Shown here piece by piece: positions 42,023-50,720 of a stretch of DNA of 64,000 bases (its first letter is position 1; every line of letters begins with the position of its first letter). The notes under the pieces were generated by a model. The model was not told the DNA's origin, did no database searches, and saw only the letters and a list, made by a program, of their open reading frames with translations. Source of the DNA: Pontibacter aquaedesilientis (GTDB taxonomy: Bacteria > Bacteroidota > Bacteroidia > Cytophagales > Hymenobacteraceae); assembly GCF_014773225.1 (NCBI RefSeq), contig NZ_JACXAJ010000012.1, forward strand, positions 1 to 64,000, read 5' to 3'. The position numbers and the translations under genes are program-made.

Positions 42023-43693
42023 ATGAGTAACGAAACGATTATTTTCTCGATGGCCGGGGTCAGCAAAATCTACCCGCCTCAAAAGCAAGTACTGAAGAAC
42101 ATTTATCTGTCATTTTTCTACGGAGCCAAGATCGGCGTACTGGGTCTGAACGGTTCGGGTAAGTCCAGCCTGCTCAAGATCATTGCCGGCGTAGATAAGG
42201 AGATCCGTGGCGAGGTGGTCTGGTCGCCGGGCTATACTGTGGGCTACCTGGAGCAGGAGCCGCAGCTCGACCCAACCAAAACCGTGCGTGAGGTAGTGGA
42301 AGAGGGCGTGAGCGAAGTGGTCGGCTTATTGAAGGAATTCGACGAGATCAACATGAAGTTCGCTGAGGAGATGACCGACGATGAGATGAACAAGCTCATC
42401 GAGCGGCAGGGTGAGGTGCAGGAGCGCCTTGACCAGCTGAACGCCTGGGAACTTGACAACCGCCTGGAGCGTGCCATGGATGCCTTGCGCACACCGCCCG
42501 AAGAAGCCGTGATCGGTAACCTGTCGGGTGGTGAGAAGCGCCGCGTGGCCCTGTGCCGCCTGTTGCTTCAGGAGCCGGACGTGCTGCTGCTGGACGAACC
42601 TACCAACCACCTGGACGCCGAGTCGGTTGATTGGCTGGAGCAGCACCTGCAGCACTACAAAGGCACTGTGATTGCCGTTACCCACGACCGCTACTTCCTC
42701 GACAACGTAGCCGGCTGGATTCTGGAACTGGACCGTGGCGAAGGTATTCCGTGGAAAGGCAACTATAGCAGCTGGTTGGAGCAGAAAGCCTCTCGTTTAG
42801 CCAAGGAAGAGAAGACGGAAAGCAAGCGCCAGAAAACGCTACAGCGTGAGTTGGAGTGGGTGCGCATGGCGCCAAAAGCCCGTCATGCCAAGTCGAAGGC
42901 CCGTATCAGCCAATACGACAAGCTGGTTGGCGAGGAAGCAGCCAAGAAGGAGGAAAAACTGGAGCTCTTTATACCTGACGGCCCACGTTTGGGCGCCCAA
43001 GTGATCGAAGCGCACAACATCAGCAAGGCTTACGGTGACAAGCTGCTGTTCGAAAACCTGAATTTCTCCTTGCCGCAAGGTGGCATTGTGGGTATCATCG
43101 GACCGAACGGTGCGGGTAAAACCACTTTGTTTAAGCTGATAACAGGCCAGGAAAAGCCGGATGCGGGTGAGTTTACAGTGGGCTCCACCGTGGAGATATC
43201 TTACGTAGACCAGGAGCACGCTAACCTGGACGCCAGTAAGTCGGTGTTTGAGGTAATCTCAGGCGGAACGGAACACATGATGATGGCCGGTCGCCAGGTG
43301 AACTCACGTGCCTATGTGAGCAAGTTTAACTTCTCGGGCGGCGACCAGGAAAAGAAAGTGGAGAAGCTGTCGGGTGGAGAGCGCAACCGTGTGCACCTGG
43401 CCATGACCCTGAAAGAAGGCGGTAACCTCTTGCTGCTCGACGAACCAACCAACGACCTGGACGTGAACGCGATTCGCGCCCTGGAAGACGCGCTGGAAAA
43501 CTTTGCCGGTTGCGCCGTGATTATTTCGCACGACCGCTGGTTCCTGGACCGTATCTGTACGCACATTCTGGCTTTTGAAGGTGACTCGCAGGTATACTGG
43601 TTTGAGGGTAACTACACTGATTACGAAGAGAACAAGAAGAAGCGCATGGGCGACGTAGAGCCAAAGCGTATCCGATACAAGAAGCTGGTATAG
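42023..43693 (+). CDS. ettA: energy-dependent translational throttle protein EttA (ABC-F)
   Basis: 556 residues with two ABC ATPase domains in one chain and no membrane segment. Walker A motifs: GLNGSGKSSLL (about 40) and GPNGAGKTTLF (about 357); signatures LSGGEKRRVALC and LSGGERNRVHLA; Walker B LLLDEPTNHLD and LLLDEPTNDLD. The domain-one insert (the 'arm', TDDEMNKLIERQGEVQERLD) and the linker MAPKARHAKSKARISQYDKL match EttA and separate it from Uup or other ABC-F members. EttA binds the ribosomal E site and gates the first steps of elongation with the ATP/ADP ratio. The stop codon follows GGTA, forming GGTATAG. Confidence 0.96.
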   Translation: MSNETIIFSMAGVSKIYPPQKQVLKNIYLSFFYGAKIGVLGLNGSGKSSLLKIIAGVDKEIRGEVVWSPGYTVGYLEQEPQLDPTKTVREVVEEGVSEVVGLLKEFDEINMKFAEEMTDDEMNKLIERQGEVQERLDQLNAWELDNRLERAMDALRTPPEEAVIGNLSGGEKRRVALCRLLLQEPDVLLLDEPTNHLDAESVDWLEQHLQHYKGTVIAVTHDRYFLDNVAGWILELDRGEGIPWKGNYSSWLEQKASRLAKEEKTESKRQKTLQRELEWVRMAPKARHAKSKARISQYDKLVGEEAAKKEEKLELFIPDGPRLGAQVIEAHNISKAYGDKLLFENLNFSLPQGGIVGIIGPNGAGKTTLFKLITGQEKPDAGEFTVGSTVEISYVDQEHANLDASKSVFEVISGGTEHMMMAGRQVNSRAYVSKFNFSGGDQEKKVEKLSGGERNRVHLAMTLKEGGNLLLLDEPTNDLDVNAIRALEDALENFAGCAVIISHDRWFLDRICTHILAFEGDSQVYWFEGNYTDYEENKKKRMGDVEPKRIRYKKLV

Positions 43694-43730
43694 CACTGAT
43701 TTGTCAGCATAAGCACGGGTTTCGCCCTGC

Positions 43731-43767
43731 AAAAGCCCCGTTAGTCGAAAGATTGACGGGGCTTTTT
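43731..43767 (+). terminator. intrinsic terminator of ettA
   Basis: AAAGCCCCGT/ACGGGGCTTT stem, apical loop containing GTCGAAAGAT, then a T-run. Confidence 0.85.
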
Positions 43768-43949
43768 CGTGTCACCCCTGCTTCTTGAACCGCCCAAACT
43801 GGCCTTCTGTGTGCCATACACCTACTTCAGGGTGCATTTGAGAATGCAGATACGGCTGACATCGCAGCCTAAGGCACCGTATGAGAAAAGTGAGTGAATA
43901 TTAACAATTTAGAGTAGTTTTTCGTAAAAAGAGTAACTGACAGCCAAAG

Positions 43950-43982
43950 GTTTAAAATGTTGTTTAATGTTTAAAAGGTTGT
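43950..43982 (+). repeat. two direct repeats GTTTAAAAKGTTGT before the small-peptide gene
   Basis: GTTTAAAATGTTGT (43950-43963) and GTTTAAAAGGTTGT (43969-43982) match at 13 of 14 positions with a 19-bp period. The second runs into the palindrome GGTTGTCAACC (43977-43987) directly before the ATG at 43988. The arrangement resembles an operator. Confidence 0.5.
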
Positions 43983-43987
43983 CAACC

Positions 43988-44089
43988 ATGAAAAAACTCT
44001 ACTATAATGATGATGAAGCATTAGCTTATCTGCTAATAGCTGGTTATTTCGCCCTTGTAAGTGTTATTGCAGTAGCCGTGTCTTATTAA
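43988..44089 (+). CDS. 33-residue single-span membrane peptide
   Basis: ATG to TAA encodes a peptide that begins MKKLYYNDDEALAYLLIAGY and ends VIAVAVSY: a short charged N-terminus and one membrane segment of about 21 residues. It is too short for usual ORF calling. Support for it being real: it lies alone in a 480-bp gap, has a direct-repeat pair and palindrome immediately upstream and a perfect 19-bp stem-loop 17 bp after the stop, i.e. a complete small transcription unit. Function unknown; small membrane peptides often regulate transporters or are stress-induced, but nothing here says which. Confidence 0.5.
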   Translation: MKKLYYNDDEALAYLLIAGYFALVSVIAVAVSY

Positions 44090-44106
44090 CAGGCTACGTT
44101 AACTTA

Positions 44107-44149
44107 AAAAGTAAAAGGCCATACCTGTCAGGTATGGCCTTTTACTTTT
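44107..44149. terminator. long perfect stem-loop after the 33-residue peptide gene
   Basis: A 19-bp perfect stem, AAAAGTAAAAGGCCATACC (44107-44125) with its complement at 44131-44149, 5-nt loop, T-rich on both sides. It also serves the convergent serine-hydrolase gene (stop at 44176). The inner part contains a near-octamer pair, ATACCTG/CAGGTAT. Confidence 0.85.
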
Positions 44150-44175
44150 GGTGTCTGCTGCTGTAAGCTAGGGCT

Positions 44176-45744
44176 TTACTTCTTCCTGAATTTCAACTCG
44201 TCAAAGTGAAAGTCAGGGTTGTTAGCGTCGAGGCGCATTTCGGCGATTGTGCCATCAGGGCCCACGATGAAGCGGACACGGGTTGGCGTCAGGAGGGCGA
44301 AGTTGTTCTTCCATTCCAAGTCAAAGATGTCGTGCTGCCAATGGCTGAGTTTGCCGCCCAGCGCAGGAGCAGGGGCGAGCTGCAACACCAATTGCTTGTT
44401 CTGCACGGTAATAGTGGCGTCGCCATACAGCGGACTGTTGTAAGTGCCGGCGTAGGCTTCCAAGTCCATCGTAGGTTTGCTTTTGCGGGGCTTATCTTTT
44501 GGTTTCTTATCGGCTGCCTCTTCCTGTGCTTTGCGGGCCTTGGCCATGTTGTCGAGCGTAAACTGGCTCCAGTCGCGGCCGTTTTGCACGCCCAGGAACT
44601 GATCCAGGGTATAGTTGGCCAGCGGCGACATAATACTGCTCATGCTGTTGGTCAGGATCACGATACCCAGGTTCTCCTCTGGAACCAGCACCGTGCGGCT
44701 GTTCATGCCCTCGTGGCCGCCGCCATGGGCCAGCACTTTGCGGCCCTCATAATCGTTCATCATCCAGCCCAAGCCAGCGGCTGAGAAGTGCGTGGAAGGC
44801 ACGTTGGTTTCTGTTTGCTTGGAGACTGGCAGTGCATTGTGAGCCGTCCACATGGTGCGGCTGGCGTTTTCACTGAAAATCTGCTGACCCTTGTAAGTGC
44901 CACGATTAAGCTGCAGGCGCATCCACTGGGCCTGCTGATTCACGCTGGTGAAAATGCCGGCAGCCGGATTCCAGTTATCCCAGGCAGTGAAAGTGGTGGG
45001 GTAGGGCTTGTGTTTTTCGTCGAAGCCATGTGGCGAGGCGATATTCTGTTTCCCTTTCAGCTCGTTCACGGAGGTATAGGAGCGGCTCATGCCCAGCGGT
45101 GTAAAGAAGCGCTCTTTAATAAAAGCCTCCCAGGTTTGACCCGTTACAGCCTCGATCACCTCGCCGGCTGCAATGAACATGAGGTTGGAGTAGCCATACC
45201 CGTCACGGAAACCATAGGCAGGCTCGAGGTGACGGACACGCTCCAGAATCTCGCGGCGGCTATAGGTGGTGTTGTACCACAGCAGGTCGCCGCTGAATGT
45301 TTTGTAACCCGCACGGTGACTGAGCAAATCCTTGATATTCAGGCTTTGCGTGACATAAGGGTTGTAGAGCTGCAGGTATGGCAGGTATCTGGTTACCGGG
45401 TCGTTCCAGCTGATCTTGCCTTCGTCTACCAGGATGCCCAGTGCGGCAGCGGTATAGGCCTTGGAATTGGATGCGATGCCAAACACAGTACTCGCGTCAA
45501 CCTGTCCGCCGGCTTTTAAGTCACGCACACCGTAGCCTTTGGCGAAGATCACAGAGTCGTCCTTCACAATGGCGATGGCCATACCTGGCACGTCCCAGTC
45601 TTTAAGGGCTTTCTGGTAATAGGCGTCGAGTTTGGAGAGATCTGGGGTAGTTTTAGAGGTTGAGGGCTGTGCTGTGGCCTGCAGGGTGAAAATAGCCAGC
45701 AGGAGCAAGAGCCAGCCCTTGGTTGGGGTATAGTTCAGGTTCAT
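44176..45744 (-). CDS. serine hydrolase (class C beta-lactamase/PBP-like) with DUF3471 tail
   Basis: 522 residues with a signal peptide (LLLLLAIFTLQATAQ). The active-site triad of the class C/DD-peptidase fold is complete: SxxK at S92-K95 (ASNSKAYT), YxN at Y185-S-N187 and HGG in VLAHGGGHEG. The last 100 residues form a DUF3471-like beta domain (LEAYAGTYNSPLYGDATITV). Members include esterases, D-amino-acid amidases and PBP4-like enzymes; the substrate is not predictable. Acting in the periplasm or at the surface. It shares a terminator with the small-peptide gene. Confidence 0.92.
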   Translation of the reverse strand: MNLNYTPTKGWLLLLLAIFTLQATAQPSTSKTTPDLSKLDAYYQKALKDWDVPGMAIAIVKDDSVIFAKGYGVRDLKAGGQVDASTVFGIASNSKAYTAAALGILVDEGKISWNDPVTRYLPYLQLYNPYVTQSLNIKDLLSHRAGYKTFSGDLLWYNTTYSRREILERVRHLEPAYGFRDGYGYSNLMFIAAGEVIEAVTGQTWEAFIKERFFTPLGMSRSYTSVNELKGKQNIASPHGFDEKHKPYPTTFTAWDNWNPAAGIFTSVNQQAQWMRLQLNRGTYKGQQIFSENASRTMWTAHNALPVSKQTETNVPSTHFSAAGLGWMMNDYEGRKVLAHGGGHEGMNSRTVLVPEENLGIVILTNSMSSIMSPLANYTLDQFLGVQNGRDWSQFTLDNMAKARKAQEEAADKKPKDKPRKSKPTMDLEAYAGTYNSPLYGDATITVQNKQLVLQLAPAPALGGKLSHWQHDIFDLEWKNNFALLTPTRVRFIVGPDGTIAEMRLDANNPDFHFDELKFRKK

Positions 45745-45780
45745 GATGTGAGTGTTAAGATCAGGGCAAGATAGGAAATT

Positions 45781-46818
45781 TTATATCCTTTCTAAAACAA
45801 AGCCGTGCTGCTCCTTGCCCAGGTATAGCGGCTGACGTTCCAGGCGTGTTTCTCCTTCTTCCCTTGGCTTGTGCGGACCTTGTTCGTACTCTTTCTCCTC
45901 CATTTTGAGTCGTTGCCGTTCTTCTTCGGAAATATCGGAGGCCAGCATCCGCAGGTCGGGTTGGCCGGCGTCTACCCAGGCAGTGTACCAGTAACTAGCC
46001 ACAGTGTGGATGGCCAGGCGCATCTGCCGCTCTACTTGCCCGTTCAGCCGCCGGTGGTATGCTTCTGAAAACTCCCTGGAATATACCCGGTTCGTCACAT
46101 TTCCCCGCACTTCATAGCTATACTTCTTGTCTTCGTCAAACTCCCGGGTGAGATCCCGCTCAAAGCGCAGCACCGAGTCGAGCGCCAGGTGGGCGCTGGC
46201 TACCAAGTCCCAGGCTTTGAGTTGCGGCTGCTCGATGTAGGTGGCTTGCCCTACAAAGAAGTCGTAGTTGTCGGAAAGCATTTCGGGCAGGCGGGTTTCC
46301 CAGAAGGCATGTATACCGCGCTGGCCCGTCAGTTGCCCGTTATAGTTGTGCGTGGTGTGCAGCGGCACGCAGGCATCGGCAATGTAATGGCCCATGTCTG
46401 CCGAAAGCCGAAGGATACGGTCGAGGTCACGATCTTTGAAAGCCTGTGTGAGCTGGAACTTCATGCGGTTGATGTGCCAGGGCACAATGCCGTGCGCCAT
46501 CAAAGTGTCTTCGCCGTACCTTTCCACGGCCTGTTGCCAGAAGCGGGGCATCAGGTATAGGGCGCTGTCGCCGTACACGTCCAGGTCGATGTAGTGGCGC
46601 GGTGCCTCGCCTGCCACAGCATACCTGCGGCGGTCGGGGTTCACGGCATTCTCGGTGATGTAGCGGATGTGCTTTTTGTAGAAACCCACCATCTCGGGCG
46701 GTAGCGTAAAGACAGCCAGCCGGTTGATGCGCTGATGCGCGAAAAAGCCCCAGCTATACCCAGTGAGCGGGAGCAGGATGGTAAGGAGCAGCAGGACAGC
46801 GATTTGTCGGAAAGCCAT
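45781..46818 (-). CDS. zinc-dependent phospholipase C / S1-P1 nuclease-fold protein
   Basis: 345 residues with a signal peptide (AVLLLLTILLPLTGYSWG). The mature start WGFFAHQRINRLAVFTLP fits the fold in which the N-terminal Trp and nearby His bind zinc. Further likely ligands: HYIDLDVYGD, DMGHYIADACVPLHTTHN and GIHAFWETRLPEM, the His/Asp/Glu pattern of the trinuclear zinc site. The C-terminus is polar and probably disordered. It could be a phospholipase or nuclease; I cannot decide. Its gene lies just upstream of the serine hydrolase gene, same strand, 36 bp apart, and the two may be co-transcribed. Confidence 0.85.
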   Translation of the reverse strand: MAFRQIAVLLLLTILLPLTGYSWGFFAHQRINRLAVFTLPPEMVGFYKKHIRYITENAVNPDRRRYAVAGEAPRHYIDLDVYGDSALYLMPRFWQQAVERYGEDTLMAHGIVPWHINRMKFQLTQAFKDRDLDRILRLSADMGHYIADACVPLHTTHNYNGQLTGQRGIHAFWETRLPEMLSDNYDFFVGQATYIEQPQLKAWDLVASAHLALDSVLRFERDLTREFDEDKKYSYEVRGNVTNRVYSREFSEAYHRRLNGQVERQMRLAIHTVASYWYTAWVDAGQPDLRMLASDISEEERQRLKMEEKEYEQGPHKPREEGETRLERQPLYLGKEQHGFVLERI

Positions 46819-46932
46819 ACCTGCGGTGTACGGAGAATTAGGGAATTTGTATATTGTGAGAAGCTTACTCTTCTCTTTGCAGATATCTGGAAAGGAAAAG
46901 GTTAAAACGGATCATTGAGCCGAAGATTCAGA

Positions 46933-47973
46933 ATGGTACACTTTTTAAGGATAACAGCGATTCTATGCCTGTTTTCAGGCAAGGTTTATTCACAAGACTG
47001 CGACATCAGAAACCTTGCCTTTGAGGGTGCGGGTATTCGGGGGATCGCGTATGCGGGTGTGATTGACGTGCTGGAGAAAAACGATAGGCTAGGGCAGGTG
47101 CAGAAAGTAGGAGGAACATCAGCCGGAGCCATTACCGCATTAATGGTCTCTTTGGGGTATACCTCAACAGAAATAGCAGATTTGATCTCATCCACGCAGT
47201 TCAGGAAGTTTAACGATGGGCGTTTTATGTTTCCGGGCGGTATAGCCAGAATGAAGAATCTGTATGGTTGGTATCGGGGCGACAGGTTCACGGAATGGAC
47301 TGCAAAAATCATAGAGGCGAAAACCGCCAATCCGGACATCACCTTTGAGGAACTTAGCTCCTTAGGATACAAAGACCTCTACATCACAGCGACATCCTTA
47401 AACCAGCAGAAACTAATCGTTTTCTCCAAAGAGAACTATCCAAACATGAAGGTGAAGGACGCGGTTAGAATATCGGTTTCTATACCCCTCTACTTTAAGG
47501 CGGTGTTTATTGATAGCCAGGGAGCTGTTCACAAGAAGCCAAATGCAGGGCAAAATCTGGATGTTGTGGTTGATGGCGGTATCATTGGGAATTTCCCCAT
47601 CACCATATTCGACAGCATTACCACGGACTCAGCGAATAATCAACATCGGGTTCCTAATTTTCAGACGATAGGGGTAAGAATAGATTCGGATCAGCAAATC
47701 CAGCATGATGCCGATTCAAGAGAGTTAGCGCCAATTCAAATCCGGAACCTGAACGATTACATGTCTGCCCTCTATATTCTGGTGATCGAAAACCTGAACA
47801 GGCATGAGTTGACCGATGATGACTGGGCAAGAACTATTTCAGTTTCATCGGTTGGGATAAGCCCTAGAATCAAAAGAATGTCAAGAGAGGAGAAAGAGCG
47901 CCTGATCCAAAGCGGAAGAGACTATACCATGAAGTACATGAGTGCCAATTGCGGAACGCTGGTCAAACCTTAG
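46933..47973 (+). CDS. secreted patatin-like phospholipase
   Basis: 346 residues from the ATG at 46933 (VHFLRITAILCLFSGKVYSQ signal peptide); a TTG at 46915 is less likely. The patatin core is short and complete: FEGAGIRGIAYAG (oxyanion loop), nucleophile S63 in GGTSAGAI (GxSxG) and the catalytic Asp in VVDGGIIGNFP (about 218). Such enzymes remove acyl chains from phospholipids. It lacks the POTRA and barrel domains of PlpD-type patatins, so it is a free periplasmic or secreted enzyme. It is AT-richer by eye than its surroundings, like the MutS-like gene 145 bp downstream. Confidence 0.9.
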   Translation: MVHFLRITAILCLFSGKVYSQDCDIRNLAFEGAGIRGIAYAGVIDVLEKNDRLGQVQKVGGTSAGAITALMVSLGYTSTEIADLISSTQFRKFNDGRFMFPGGIARMKNLYGWYRGDRFTEWTAKIIEAKTANPDITFEELSSLGYKDLYITATSLNQQKLIVFSKENYPNMKVKDAVRISVSIPLYFKAVFIDSQGAVHKKPNAGQNLDVVVDGGIIGNFPITIFDSITTDSANNQHRVPNFQTIGVRIDSDQQIQHDADSRELAPIQIRNLNDYMSALYILVIENLNRHELTDDDWARTISVSSVGISPRIKRMSREEKERLIQSGRDYTMKYMSANCGTLVKP

Positions 47974-48118
47974 TTGTAAGCCAGAAGAGCGTGCTATAGA
48001 TTAGAGTTTTGGAAGCCCGAGTGTTTCAAATAAAATTATTCACCTGATCATATCCGGGCATAAGTTTAACTGCTTAATCGATAAGACTTACAGCTCGCTA
48101 ACAGTATATCTGAAGCCA

Positions 48119-49411
48119 ATGATGCATGTACAGGATTTGAAGCTTGAAGAAGACGTACTTCCGTTTTTTGATTACACCAACAATGAGCAGTCCGCGTCTC
48201 GCTTGCTGCAAATGCTCAAAGTGGTGCCTTCAACGGAAGCGCTGGTGAGGGAGCGGCAGGCAATCACGCAGGGAATGATCGAAAACTGGAATGTACTGGA
48301 GCAACTTAACTACAAAAGGCTTGACCTGCGAGAGGTTTATGCCCTTTTAGAGGATATGGCTTCAAGGAGGTTGGCACTGGATGATGGTAAGCTAGCGGCA
48401 TCATTTAAGCTTATGGTATTTGAAACAGAGCGAAATAGGTTTAGGTCGCAGACTGTTCAGATCGTGTTGATGCTTAACGGCATTCAAAGGCGCTACCTGG
48501 CGCAGCTGGATGTGTCAAAGTTTCCTGAAAGCTTTCGCAAGAGACTGCAAAGCGCTTTTAAGTTTCTGAGCAGGCTCAGGCTGGAAGCTAATGCAGCACT
48601 TATCAGCGAAAACCGCTTCACCATACCCCGGATTGTTGCTTTTATGAAGCAGCTTCAGCAATTGGATCCAGCCGATATCAAGCACTTCTGGGACTTCTTT
48701 TTCTCCTTTGAAGCCTATTGGTCTATAGCAAAGGGTACACTAACTCATAGCTTCTCGTTTCCAAGCTTCAGCAGCGGTAATTTCAAAATACAGGACTTTT
48801 ATCACCCAATCGTAAAAAGCCCTATCAGCAATACATTGGAGCTTGATACTTCTCAAAACGTGTTGCTGCTTACAGGGCCCAATATGTCAGGGAAGTCTAC
48901 CTTGCTGAAAGCCGTGGGTATTTGTGTATACCTGTCGCACGCAGGATTTACGGTACCTGCCGCGGCCTGCACAACTCCCTTCTTCCATTCTATTGCCATC
49001 GCCATCAACCTGAACGACAACCTGCGCGACGGCTATAGCCATTTTATGACCGAGATAGAGCATCTTAAAGCAGTTTTAAAGGTGACAGAAGACGGTTGGA
49101 AGTCCTTTGCCGTGTTTGATGAAATATTCTGGGGAACCAACATGGATGATGCGCTGGAAATCACCAAAACGGTCGTAAACGGGCTCACAAAATTTCAGGG
49201 CTCCTACTTTCTGATCTCCACGCACCTGCTGCAGTTGGAAGAACAATTGGACCGCAACAGTAGCGGGAATGTCAGGAAATGCTACATCGAATGCGTGTTG
49301 GAAAATGGCTTGCCAAAGTTCTCTTATACTCTCAAAGATGGCTGGTCACAGCTCAGGATAGGGCGAATTCTTTTTGAAAAGGAAGGTTTGAATGAACTGT
49401 TGAAGAACTGA
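48119..49411 (+). CDS. MutS-like ATPase lacking the mismatch-recognition domain
   Basis: 430 residues. Only the lever/core helices (about 20-235, MutS domain III-like) and the ATPase are present: Walker A GPNMSGKSTLL (253-263), the following DGYSHFMTEIEHLKAVL in place of the MutS 'STFMVEM' segment, Walker B FAVFDEIFWGTN (D334-E335) and the H-loop ISTHLLQLEE. The N-terminal mismatch-binding domain with its Phe-x-Glu is absent, so it should not act in classical mismatch repair. It resembles a Bacteroidota subgroup of MutS-related proteins of unknown role. There is no MutS2 Smr domain. It lies 145 bp after the patatin gene. Confidence 0.85.
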   Translation: MMHVQDLKLEEDVLPFFDYTNNEQSASRLLQMLKVVPSTEALVRERQAITQGMIENWNVLEQLNYKRLDLREVYALLEDMASRRLALDDGKLAASFKLMVFETERNRFRSQTVQIVLMLNGIQRRYLAQLDVSKFPESFRKRLQSAFKFLSRLRLEANAALISENRFTIPRIVAFMKQLQQLDPADIKHFWDFFFSFEAYWSIAKGTLTHSFSFPSFSSGNFKIQDFYHPIVKSPISNTLELDTSQNVLLLTGPNMSGKSTLLKAVGICVYLSHAGFTVPAAACTTPFFHSIAIAINLNDNLRDGYSHFMTEIEHLKAVLKVTEDGWKSFAVFDEIFWGTNMDDALEITKTVVNGLTKFQGSYFLISTHLLQLEEQLDRNSSGNVRKCYIECVLENGLPKFSYTLKDGWSQLRIGRILFEKEGLNELLKN

Positions 49412-49556
49412 CTTAAAAGTATAAAGTAAGTTCTGTTAAGGGGGCTTAAGCTGAGGGCTAACGCTTAACTTGTATGCTCAATAATTTTTTCTAACAAAAC
49501 ACAATCTATCCCATCTGCCGACTGTTATAACATAGTAAACCTACTATGCTTTAACT

Positions 49557-50636
49557 ATGCACCTGAAATTTTGGGAAAAGCCGAAATCTACTCCTGCTAA
49601 AAAAAGCGCCCTGCGCGAATGGGGAAACGCCCTGATGTTTGCCGTGGTGGTGTCCACCCTGTTTCGTTGGGCCACGTTTGAGGCCTATGCTATACCTACC
49701 TCCTCCATGGAGAAGTCGATGCTGGTGGGCGACCGGTTGTTTGTGAGCAAATTGCATTACGGTTCCCGCACCCCCATGACGCCGCTGCAGGTGCCGCTCA
49801 CGCACCAGACCATTTGGGGCACGGCTATACCTGCCTACTCCGACGCGCTGCAACTTCCGGCATTCCGGTTGCCCGGTTTTTCTAAGATCAAACACAACGA
49901 CCCCGTGGTTTTCAATTTTCCGGACGAGGCGCAGCACCCCACCGACCTGCGCACGCACTACGTGAAACGTTGTGTAGGTATAGCCGGCGACTCGATCGAG
50001 ATTCGCGGCAGGCAGGTATACCTGAACGGCCAGCCGCTCGATAACCCAGAGCAAATGCAGTATGCCTACTTTGTAACCACGAGCAAGGTGCTGCAGGAGA
50101 GATTCTTTAAAGAGCGCGATATCACCGATGTATACCCGGTGCAGGGCGGCTACGTGCTGCATACCACCGCGGCCAAAGCACAGGCGCTGGCCTCGCTCAA
50201 TGTTATTGACCAAGTGGAGCTACAGCAGATGCCAGTTGGGGAGGCGGAGCTAGGTATATTCGGCAGCCACAACTGGAACCGCGACCACTACGGTCCGCTG
50301 TACATCCCGAAGCAAGGTGCCACAGTCGCCATCACCCCAGAAACGCTGCCGTTTTACGAGAAAATCATTCTGCGCTACGAGCAAAACGAAAACGCCGAAG
50401 TACGCAACGGTCGGCTATACCTGAACGGCAAGGAGGCGAAAAGCTATACCTTCCGGCAGAACTACTACTTCATGATGGGCGACAACCGACACAACTCCCT
50501 CGACTCGCGCTATTGGGGATTCGTGCCGGAAGACCATGTGGTAGGCAAACCGGTTTTCGTATGGATGTCGTTGGATGAGAATGCCGGGCTGCTCGAGAAA
50601 ATGCGCTGGAGCAGGCTGTTCAGTTGGGTGGAGTAA
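49557..50636 (+). CDS. lepB: signal peptidase I
   Basis: 359-residue inner-membrane serine protease that removes Sec signal peptides. One N-terminal anchor (about 24-40, NALMFAVVVSTLFRWATFEA) precedes the catalytic Ser50 in IPTSSMEKSMLVGDRLF; the base is K137 in HYVKRCVGIAGDSIEIRG. A long insertion of about 150 residues lies between box D and box E (FMMGDNRHNSLDSRYWGF near residue 303), as is usual for the larger Bacteroidota LepB proteins. Four octamer copies fall inside the gene. The outer-membrane gene at 50721 follows, possibly in one transcript. Confidence 0.96.
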   Translation: MHLKFWEKPKSTPAKKSALREWGNALMFAVVVSTLFRWATFEAYAIPTSSMEKSMLVGDRLFVSKLHYGSRTPMTPLQVPLTHQTIWGTAIPAYSDALQLPAFRLPGFSKIKHNDPVVFNFPDEAQHPTDLRTHYVKRCVGIAGDSIEIRGRQVYLNGQPLDNPEQMQYAYFVTTSKVLQERFFKERDITDVYPVQGGYVLHTTAAKAQALASLNVIDQVELQQMPVGEAELGIFGSHNWNRDHYGPLYIPKQGATVAITPETLPFYEKIILRYEQNENAEVRNGRLYLNGKEAKSYTFRQNYYFMMGDNRHNSLDSRYWGFVPEDHVVGKPVFVWMSLDENAGLLEKMRWSRLFSWVE

Positions 50637-50720
50637 TACTTGGTAGGTTATTTTTTATATAGGTTGATTTTAGTGAAATTGACAGGTATTTATTCGTGCT
50701 CCTGTACACTTCGCAATCTA

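Noticed and set aside
46933-49411. Anti-phage defence system (patatin effector plus ATPase)
   Set aside because: The patatin has a signal peptide, and no cyclic-nucleotide synthase, TIR or other defence gene is nearby.
46561-49689. Absence of the octamer as proof that the patatin/MutS-like pair is foreign
   Set aside because: A 6-kb stretch covering ettA and the DUF349 gene also lacks it, so a 3.1-kb gap is not diagnostic.
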